From Firmicutes bacterium ADurb.Bin467 (GTDB taxonomy: Bacteria; Bacillota; Clostridia; Christensenellales; Aristaeellaceae): a stretch of DNA of 7,632 bases. Each line of letters opens with the position of its first letter. Within the stretch, counting starts at the first letter, position 1. The translations under genes and the position numbers were made by a program. The stretch is taken from the NCBI GenBank assembly GCA_002068815.1, contig MWAC01000174.1, positions 1 to 7,632 of the forward strand. Direction: 5' to 3'. This document shows positions 1 to 4,983 of this stretch, piece by piece. The notes below the pieces were generated by a model, which worked only from the letters and a program-made list of their open reading frames with translations, did not search any database and was not told where the DNA came from.

Positions 1-615
1 CTCGGGGTCGACGCGCGCGCCGAACAGCTCGAAGCCCATCTGCGCGCCGGGGCCGTAGAAGCCCGTCTGGTTCTCGCCGTTTTCGGAGGCGACCGCGGTC
101 ACGCTGAGCCGGGTGTACACGCGCCGGTCGGGGACGAACAGCCCCTCGGTGTTCGCGATCAGGATGTCCGTCTCCCACGAGATCAGCGTCGAGCGCACCT
201 GTTTGATCTGCGCCGACACCTTCGCCGCGGCGCTCGCGGCTTTCAGAACCTGCGCCCTGCGCTCGCCGGACACATCCATCGGAAGCTCGCGGATCGCGTG
301 GACGTTCGCCGGGATCGAGCCGGTCAGGTGCGCGTCGAACGCGCGGTAGGCGTCGCGCACCGCATCCGCGGCCTTCGTCGCCGCCGAGACGAGGCCGGCG
401 GGGGAGAGGTCGTTCGTGTGCACGTAGACGCTCGAGAGGCCGTTGTACACGCGGATGCCCGCGCCGGACATGCGGCCGGTCAGCGCGTCCTCGATGCTGC
501 CGTCGCTCCAGGTCAGCGCGTTTCGGCGCGTGTCCTCAAAAAAAATCTCCGCGAAGTCGCCGCCGGTGCGCATCGCGGCGTTCAGCGCGCTTTCCGCGGC
601 CTTTCTTCCTACCAT
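1..615 (-). CDS. tldD: TldD-family metallopeptidase, N-terminal part (runs off left edge)
   Basis: The 205 visible codons run to the window edge without a stop. The N-terminus matches the first domain of TldD/PmbA proteins: a small helix, then GGDFAEIFFE, an S-D-G-S-I-E-D segment, the G-x-G-I-R-V-Y-N-G strand and the HTNDLS turn, followed by a long Ala-rich helix. Family knowledge: TldD works with PmbA/TldE as a zinc-dependent peptidase that degrades unfolded peptides and matures some modified peptides. The HExxxH zinc site lies later in the protein (total about 450-480 residues), so catalysis cannot be judged here. The ATG at 615 is chosen because AGGAGGT (631-625) lies 9 nt upstream. Only 17 nt separate it from the stop of the response regulator, so the two are probably co-transcribed. 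A PmbA/TldE partner may follow outside the window. The family assignment is fairly sure; TldD rather than PmbA is likely but not certain. Confidence 0.85.
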   Translation of the reverse strand, partial: MVGRKAAESALNAAMRTGGDFAEIFFEDTRRNALTWSDGSIEDALTGRMSGAGIRVYNGLSSVYVHTNDLSPAGLVSAATKAADAVRDAYRAFDAHLTGSIPANVHAIRELPMDVSGERRAQVLKAASAAAKVSAQIKQVRSTLISWETDILIANTEGLFVPDRRVYTRLSVTAVASENGENQTGFYGPGAQMGFELFGARVDPE

Positions 616-632
616 CGGGCAAATACCTCCTG

Positions 633-1385
633 TCAGACGAACAGCTTTTGCAATTCGTCGAAGCGTTCATGGGTGATCAGCGCGTCGCGCTTCGTGCCGC
701 GCAGCCGCACGATGTACGTCCAGCGGCCGTAGGGCGTGATCGACTCGATCTGGTTCACGTTTACGATATAGGATTTGTGCGTTCGGAAAAACATATTCGC
801 AGGAAGCCGCTCGATCAGCTCGCTCAGGCCCTCGCCGGTCGCGAACCGCTGCTCGTTCCCGGCGTAGATCACCGTCTGCCGGTCCTCGCGCTGGATGAGC
901 AGGATGTCGTCGATGTCGACGAACGACAGCCCGTCGCGGTTTTTGAGCATCAGCCGGGCGGGGGCGTCCTTCGGGCGCGGGCGGGAAATCTGCACGTTTC
1001 CCTCGCAGGTCTCGCGCAGCCGCTCGCGGATCAGCCTGAGCGTATTCAGCGCGCGCTCGATGCGGAACGGCTTTACGAGGTAGTCGAACGCGTACACCTC
1101 GAACGCGCTCTTCATGTATTGCTCGTGCCCGGTCGCGAACACGAGCACGGTCTTGGGGTTCTTGTCCTGGATCGCGCGCGCGCAGTCGATGCCGGAGATC
1201 TTCGGCATCTCGACGTCCATCAGCACGACGTCGGGCGACTCGCGCTCGTAGAGCTCGAGCAGCTCCTCGCCGTCCGCGGCCTCGCCGGCCAGCTCGTAGC
1301 CCTCGGCGCGCTCGATCAGCTTTCGCATCACGACGAGCATCCCGGGCTCGTCGTCCGCGATCAGAATGCGAATGGTAGTATCCAT
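633..1385 (-). CDS. LytTR-family response regulator (LytR/AlgR type)
   Basis: This is a 250-residue two-domain response regulator. The receiver domain (about residues 4-125) shows the acidic pair D11-D12, phospho-acceptor D57 in VVLMDVEMP, switch residue T85 and the K105-P106 pair in YLVKPF. The C-terminal part (about 145-250) is a LytTR DNA-binding domain with the typical FFRTHKSYIVN and I-E-S-I-T-P segments. Members bind imperfect direct repeats and often control envelope, autolysin, peptide-secretion or metabolic genes; the target here is unknown. I place the start at ATG 1385 because GAGGTGA lies just upstream; the in-frame GTG at 1391 overlaps that site and would add two residues. No sensor histidine kinase is visible, so it is an orphan within the window. 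It follows the small membrane-protein gene after a strong stem-loop and is 17 nt from tldD. Confidence 0.93.
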   Translation of the reverse strand: MDTTIRILIADDEPGMLVVMRKLIERAEGYELAGEAADGEELLELYERESPDVVLMDVEMPKISGIDCARAIQDKNPKTVLVFATGHEQYMKSAFEVYAFDYLVKPFRIERALNTLRLIRERLRETCEGNVQISRPRPKDAPARLMLKNRDGLSFVDIDDILLIQREDRQTVIYAGNEQRFATGEGLSELIERLPANMFFRTHKSYIVNVNQIESITPYGRWTYIVRLRGTKRDALITHERFDELQKLFV

Positions 1386-1409
1386 AGTCACCTCGAATAC
1401 ACGTCAATG

Positions 1410-1437
1410 TGGCGAACGGCCTTTCGACCGTTCGCCA
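1410..1437 (-). other. Strong stem-loop in the intergenic gap upstream of the LytTR gene
   Basis: A perfect inverted repeat: GGCGAACGG at 1411-1419 pairs with CCGTTCGCC at 1428-1436, with one more T-A pair outside (1410/1437) and an 8-nt loop. It begins 8 nt after the stop of the preceding small gene and ends before the Shine-Dalgarno site of the regulator. On the minus-strand transcript it is followed by ACATTGACG, with no run of U, so it is not a standard intrinsic terminator. It could be a processing or 3'-end stabilising hairpin, a weak attenuator, or a binding site for a dimeric protein. The structure is seen directly; the role is inference. Confidence 0.6.
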
Positions 1438-1445
1438 TTCGGGTT

Positions 1446-1982
1446 TCAGCGGACGTACCCGCGCGCCCGGCGCGAGACCGGCCTTCTGAGCACCTCCGAC
1501 AGGATCACCGCGCGGCGCAGCTCCTCCGGGGACATGCGCGCGGCGTGCTCCTGCGCGGCGGGCATCGGCGCGAACTCCGGCGCGGGCTCGGTCGCCTGCA
1601 CGGCCGACATCGTCGCGAAGCTGTCCTCCGGCGGCGGCAGCGAGCCCCCGTAGCGGCTGCTGTGCGAGCCGTAGCTCATGCCCTCCTCGGACGCGCTGCC
1701 GGCGCCCTCGGCCGAAGACGCGGCCTCGGTGCCCGCGCCCTCGCGCCGCGGCTGCTGCTGATCCATTCCGAGGATTTCGCGCAGCTCCGGCGGCAGCGTC
1801 TGCTGCCAGTTCGGCCGCACCGGGCGCATCGGCCGCTGGGCCGGGGAATAGGGACTTCGCTGTCCCGGCCGGGCATCGGGATTGCTCCCCTGCCCGGGCC
1901 GGTTCTGCGACACCTTCTTCACACCGTTTCCGATGCTCAGGGCCGCCAGAGCGATGATGATGATGGTGATGAACGCCTCCAA
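1446..1982 (-). CDS. Small membrane-anchored proline/glutamine-rich protein of unknown function
   Basis: I do not recognise a named family. The 178-residue product has a single N-terminal hydrophobic helix (about residues 3-18, IIIIALAALSIG), a long low-complexity middle (about 25-140) rich in Pro, Gln, Ser, Ala and Glu, and a compact basic C-terminal helix (about 150-170, SPEELRRAVILSEVLRRP). With a very short N-terminal side, the protein is probably anchored with the tail in the cytosol, but topology is not certain. The start is TTG at 1982, supported by GGAGG 8 nt upstream. It lies 21 nt after the floA stop, so it is very likely co-transcribed with nfeD and floA, which makes a role at flotillin microdomains a reasonable guess. 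The conserved-looking C-terminal helix may be the functional part. Coding status is supported by the ribosome binding site, tight spacing and codon pattern. Confidence 0.75.
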   Translation of the reverse strand: MEAFITIIIIALAALSIGNGVKKVSQNRPGQGSNPDARPGQRSPYSPAQRPMRPVRPNWQQTLPPELREILGMDQQQPRREGAGTEAASSAEGAGSASEEGMSYGSHSSRYGGSLPPPEDSFATMSAVQATEPAPEFAPMPAAQEHAARMSPEELRRAVILSEVLRRPVSRRARGYVR

Positions 1983-2003
1983 GCGGCAGACCTCCCTCCC
2001 GCG

Positions 2004-2978
2004 TTACTTCTTCTCCTCCGCGGCCTTCTTCGCGGCGTCCGTGCCCGCGATCGCGTCGCGCATGCGGGTGTCGGAGATCACGTTCTGCATCTCGTGGTAG
2101 TCCATGACGCCGAGCTTGCCCTCGCGCAGCGCCGCGGCCATCGCCAGCGGCACCTCCGCCTCAGCCTCGACAACCCTCGCGCGCATCTCGTGCTCCTGCG
2201 CGACGGCCATCGCGCGGCGCTCCTCGGCCTTCGCCTGCGCGATGCGGCGGTCGGCCTCGGCCTGGTCCATCTGCAACTGCGCGCCGATGTTGCGCCCGAC
2301 GTCGACGTCGGCGATGTCGATCGAGAGAATCTCGAACGCGGTTCCGGCGTCGAGGCCCTTCGAGAGCACGGTGCGGCTGATGAGGTCGGGGTTCTCGAGG
2401 ACCTCCTTGTGCGTGGGCGCGGAGCCGACGGTGGTGACGATGCCCTCGCCGACGCGCGCGATGATCGTCTCCTCGCCCGCGCCGCCGACGAGCCTGGATA
2501 TGTTCGCGCGCACCGTGACCCTCGCCTTCGCGCGGAGCTCGATGCCGTCCTTCGCGATCGCGGCGACGACCGGCGTCTCGATGACCTTCGGGTTGACCGA
2601 CATCTTGACGGCCTCGAGGACGTTCCGGCCGGCGAGGTCGATCGCGCGGCTCTGCTCGAACTCCAGCGGAATCTGCGCGGACTGCGCGGCAATCAGCGCG
2701 TCGACGACGCGGTCGACGCTGCCGCCGGCGAGCAGGTGCGCCTCGAGTTCGTTCATGTTGATTTCGAGCCCGGCCTTCGTCGCCTTGATCATCGGCATGA
2801 TGACCTTGGCCGGGTTCACGCGGCGGAACCGCATGACGACCAGCGAGCCGATGCTCACGCGCACGCCCGACGCGCGCGCCGAGATCCAGAGCCCCAGCGG
2901 CACGAACCGGAAAAACAGCGAAAACACGATCAGAAACGCGATGACGATGATGAACGCTACGACGATGGATGTTGCCAT
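2004..2978 (-). CDS. floA: Flotillin-like protein FloA (YqfA/UPF0365 family)
   Basis: A 324-residue scaffold protein of bacterial membrane microdomains, close to the roughly 330 residues usual for FloA. It has a hydrophobic N-terminal hairpin-like segment (about residues 4-30), then the FloA-specific stretch with [11 protein letters not shown] and the SPFH-like core (about 60-235: [52 protein letters not shown]). An Ala/Glu-rich coiled coil (about 238-290) follows, with [19 protein letters not shown]. Known FloA proteins oligomerise at the inner membrane face and organise signalling, secretion and cell-wall enzymes. The ATG at 2978 is chosen because GGGAGAG lies 6 nt upstream; a TTG at 2984 would add two residues and overlap that site. 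It sits 49 nt downstream of the short nfeD gene, the usual partner arrangement. Confidence 0.95.
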   Translation of the reverse strand: MATSIVVAFIIVIAFLIVFSLFFRFVPLGLWISARASGVRVSIGSLVVMRFRRVNPAKVIMPMIKATKAGLEINMNELEAHLLAGGSVDRVVDALIAAQSAQIPLEFEQSRAIDLAGRNVLEAVKMSVNPKVIETPVVAAIAKDGIELRAKARVTVRANISRLVGGAGEETIIARVGEGIVTTVGSAPTHKEVLENPDLISRTVLSKGLDAGTAFEILSIDIADVDVGRNIGAQLQMDQAEADRRIAQAKAEERRAMAVAQEHEMRARVVEAEAEVPLAMAAALREGKLGVMDYHEMQNVISDTRMRDAIAGTDAAKKAAEEKK

Positions 2979-3027
2979 AATCAACTCTCCCTTTCACGAT
3001 GCCGCGTATGGCGGCAGGTCGTTCTGC

Positions 3028-3513
3028 CTATTCTCCCGCGATCTCTGCGACGACGATCCGATTTCCCTCGACGCGCGAGACGCTCACGCGCTTGCCGACG
3101 TCGATGAACTCGCCCTCCGTGAGCACGTTGAGCTTCACGCCGTCGAACTCCGCGATGCCCGCGGGCCGAAGCGCCGTGCGCGCGACGCCCTCCTTGCCGA
3201 CGAAGAAGTGCAGCGCGTTCTCGGCGTTCGCGCGCGTCGAGACCTCCTTGAGCACGAGGTTCGACCTCGCGAGCCGGCCCCGCGAGGCCGAGTGTACGAA
3301 GACCGACAGCGCCACGCACAAAAGCGCGATGATGATGACCGCCATGATGAGCGCCGCGAGCGGCGTCGGGCGCGCGGCGATCACGCCGCCCACGAGCAAA
3401 ATGCAGCCGAGTATGCCCGGCGCGCCGAAGCCCGGAATGTACATCTCGATGACCACGAGCGCGAATCCCAGCACCAGCAATATGATTGCCGGGAGGTACG
3501 ATACAAAGTCCAT
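3028..3513 (-). CDS. nfeD: Short NfeD-family membrane protein
   Basis: This 161-residue protein has three hydrophobic segments (about residues 5-24, 32-47 and 52-74), including the V-I-E-M-Y-I-P-G-F-G-A-P-G motif typical of NfeD between the first two. A C-terminal OB-fold-like domain (about 90-160) carries GKEGVARTALRPAGIAEFDG and ends in VSVSRVEGNRIVVAEI. It lacks the ClpP-like serine protease domain of the long form (about 430-440 residues), so it is the truncated type. NfeD proteins are known to be encoded beside flotillin/SPFH genes and to act with them in membrane microdomains, which matches floA directly downstream. The ATG at 3513 has GGAGG 7 nt upstream. It is the first gene of the operon, behind an extended -10 promoter about 35 nt upstream. 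The gap to floA contains only a weak 6-bp hairpin. Confidence 0.92.
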   Translation of the reverse strand: MDFVSYLPAIILLVLGFALVVIEMYIPGFGAPGILGCILLVGGVIAARPTPLAALIMAVIIIALLCVALSVFVHSASRGRLARSNLVLKEVSTRANAENALHFFVGKEGVARTALRPAGIAEFDGVKLNVLTEGEFIDVGKRVSVSRVEGNRIVVAEIAGE

Positions 3514-3545
3514 GAAACCACCTCCGCCATGCTTCCGTTGTGACC

Positions 3546-3554
3546 ATTATAGCA
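3546..3554 (-). promoter_or_regulatory. Extended -10 promoter of the nfeD-floA operon
   Basis: On the minus strand this reads TGCTATAAT: a consensus -10 hexamer (3551-3546) with the TGn extension (3554-3552). No good -35 box lies 16-18 nt further upstream (the region there is CTTTCC-like), as is common for extended -10 promoters. Transcription would start near 3539, giving a leader of about 25 nt that carries the GGAGG of nfeD. It lies in the only non-coding gap between the NUDIX gene and nfeD. It is predicted by motif only. Confidence 0.65.
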
Positions 3555-3605
3555 TGTGCCGGGCAAAGGGAAAGGGCTGTTCGCCAAACGATACACTTTT
3601 CCGGC

Positions 3606-3992
3606 TCAACTGTCGCTTTTGAAAAACCTATTCGCGAACACCGCGTCCGCGGGCGCGAGGGGTTTCGCAAAGAGCGCCTCCGGCGACACCCATTGAAGCG
3701 CGCGGCAGTCGACCGGCTGCGGTTCGCCCGACGCGAGCTCGCTCTCGAGAAACACCACGAGCACGTCGCGGCCGGGGTATCGGTGGAACACCGCGTCGAG
3801 CACGCGGCCCGCGCGCGTCTCGATGTTCAACTCCTCCCGAAGCTCGCGCTCGAGCGCGCTTTCCGGCGACTCGCCCTCCTCGAGCTTCCCGCCCGGGAAT
3901 TCCCAGAGCAATTCCTGATGCGCGCCCTCGTTTCGCTGGCAGAGCAGGAATTTGCCCCCGCGCCGGATCACGCCCGCGGAGACGACGATCAT
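3606..3992 (-). CDS. NUDIX hydrolase, MutT-like
   Basis: A 128-residue single-domain NUDIX protein, the size of E. coli MutT (129). The NUDIX box spans residues 35-57 (GKLEEGE, then seven residues, then RELREELNI), with E53/E54 as the expected Mg-binding glutamates. The usual Gly near the end of the box is Asn56, a tolerated change. The N-terminal strand with AGVIRRGGKFLLCQR and LLWEFPGGK fits MutT or NudG-like nucleotide pyrophosphohydrolases, which remove oxidised or modified nucleoside triphosphates; the exact substrate cannot be told. The ATG at 3992 is preferred: GGGAGG lies 7 nt upstream, and the start overlaps the preceding stop as ATGA, implying translational coupling with the hydrolase gene. 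A longer start at 4007 would overlap that ribosome binding site. No clear terminator follows before the nfeD promoter. Confidence 0.92.
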   Translation of the reverse strand: MIVVSAGVIRRGGKFLLCQRNEGAHQELLWEFPGGKLEEGESPESALERELREELNIETRAGRVLDAVFHRYPGRDVLVVFLESELASGEPQPVDCRALQWVSPEALFAKPLAPADAVFANRFFKSDS

Positions 3993-4918
3993 TCGGCGGC
4001 CTCCCATTCGTTGAGCTTTTCGATAACGTCCTTATAGACCTCGGCCTTTCCGGGCTCGTTCAGAATCTCATGGCGCATGCCCTCGTAGACCCTGCCGCCG
4101 ACCCTCGTGTAGCCGCGCCGGAGCATGACCTCGACCGCGCGCCGAAAGCCCCGGTCGCCGCCGCGGCACGGGTCGTTTTCGCCGGAGAGAAAGTGAATCG
4201 GAAGCTCCGGGTTCTTCGCCTTGACGCGCCCGCTGTACGCGAGCGCCATCAGCGTGTAGAGCGACTGAAATCCGTTGCACGCGAACGTAAAGCCGCAAAG
4301 CGGGCTCTCGTCGTACGCGCGGACGACCTCCTTGTCGGTCGCGAGCCAGGCGCACTTGCTGCCCTCGTCCGGGTATGCGCGGTAGAACGGGCCGAAGGTG
4401 ATCGCCTTCAACAGCTTGCTGCGCTTCCTTCCGCCGCTCCGAAGCCCGAGCAATTGCGCGAGCAGCTTGCCCCCGGGCGCGGCGGGATTGTACGCGGGGC
4501 TTCCGGAGAGCATCACGCCCGAGAGTTCCCCCTCGTACTTAAGAAGATACGCGCGCGCGGCGAGCGAGCCCATGCTGTGCCCGAATAGGTAGATTTTTTT
4601 CCCCGGAAAGCGCGACTTGGCCCAGAGCGTGACCTGGTGCACGTCGTCGACGAGCGACTGCGCGCCGTCCCTGCCGAAGTAGCCGAGCTCGTTCCGCTCG
4701 CGCGCGGCCTCGCCGTGGCCGCGGTGGTCGTGGATCACCGTCGCGTAGCCGTGTTCCGCCAGAAACTCCATGAACGGAACGTAGCGATCCTTGTGCTCGC
4801 ACATGCCGTGCGCGATCTGCACGACGGCCCTGATTTCCCCGTCGGGGGGCAGGCAGAGCAGCGGAAGCTCGAGCCCGTCTCGCTCGGAGTTCAGCGACAG
4901 GCGTTCGATCTGCGACAC
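3989..4918 (-). CDS. Alpha/beta hydrolase, monoacylglycerol lipase/lysophospholipase type
   Basis: A 309-residue serine hydrolase of the Hydrolase_4 (PldB/YtpA-like) group. The oxyanion segment is QIAHGMCEHKDRY (residues 34-46), followed by HDHRGHG (63-69). The nucleophile is S115 in the elbow GHSMGS, the acid is probably D249 in SGENDPC, and the base is H283 in GMRHEILNE. A lid-like insertion (about 155-220) includes a Lys/Arg-rich patch and the P-L-C-G-F-T-F segment common in this group. There is no signal peptide, so it should act in the cytosol or at the inner membrane face on monoacylglycerols, lysophospholipids or similar esters; the substrate is not decided by sequence. The start is GTG at 4918 with GAGGAGG 8 nt upstream. 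The frame stays open further upstream, but that stretch is the terminator and out-of-frame ispH-rpsA sequence. Its stop overlaps the NUDIX start by 4 bp. Confidence 0.93.
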   Translation of the reverse strand: MSQIERLSLNSERDGLELPLLCLPPDGEIRAVVQIAHGMCEHKDRYVPFMEFLAEHGYATVIHDHRGHGEAARERNELGYFGRDGAQSLVDDVHQVTLWAKSRFPGKKIYLFGHSMGSLAARAYLLKYEGELSGVMLSGSPAYNPAAPGGKLLAQLLGLRSGGRKRSKLLKAITFGPFYRAYPDEGSKCAWLATDKEVVRAYDESPLCGFTFACNGFQSLYTLMALAYSGRVKAKNPELPIHFLSGENDPCRGGDRGFRRAVEVMLRRGYTRVGGRVYEGMRHEILNEPGKAEVYKDVIEKLNEWEAAE

Positions 4919-4933
4919 AAAAATTCCTCCTCG
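4919..4933 (-). promoter_or_regulatory. Ribosome binding site of the hydrolase gene, abutting a terminator
   Basis: GAGGAGG at 4933-4927 followed by AATTTTTT and the GTG start. It fixes the start of the hydrolase. Only 3 nt lie between the U-tract of the upstream terminator and this site, so there is no room for a promoter. Expression of this gene pair must come from readthrough or from a promoter inside the end of ispH-rpsA. Confidence 0.8.
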
Positions 4934-4936
4934 TGA

Positions 4937-4967
4937 AAAAGCGGCACGGCGCTCAGGCCGTGCCGCG
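4937..4967 (-). terminator. Intrinsic terminator of ispH-rpsA
   Basis: On the minus strand a perfect 10-bp GC-rich stem (GCGGCACGGC at 4967-4958 and GCCGTGCCGC at 4951-4942) with a 6-nt loop is followed directly by five T (4941-4937). It begins 16 nt after the stop of ispH-rpsA. The short U-tract suggests termination may be incomplete. Confidence 0.85.
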
Positions 4968-4983
4968 GGTTTGCGGGAATAGG

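Noticed and set aside
3000..3016. Small hairpin TGCCGC-GTATG-GCGGCA between nfeD and floA
   Set aside because: Only 6 bp with no U-tract; in GC-rich DNA this is expected by chance, and the two genes are almost certainly co-transcribed.
648..3107. Very long plus-strand open frame (819 codons) opposite the regulator, floA and neighbours
   Set aside because: It is antisense to several well-recognised genes, crosses their gaps, and its translation is a low-complexity Arg/Asp/Leu/His-rich product typical of the complement of GC-rich coding DNA. No ribosome binding site or family motif was seen.
2104..3543. Plus-strand open frame of 479 codons and other long plus-strand frames (for example 4933-5955)
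   Set aside because: They mirror minus-strand genes with clear family motifs (FloA, NfeD, S1); the translations are compositionally biased shadows.
3514..3605. Terminator between the NUDIX gene and the nfeD promoter
   Set aside because: I looked for a hairpin with U-tract on the minus strand and found only a 5-bp GCCGG/CCGGC pair separated by about 40 nt, which is not convincing.
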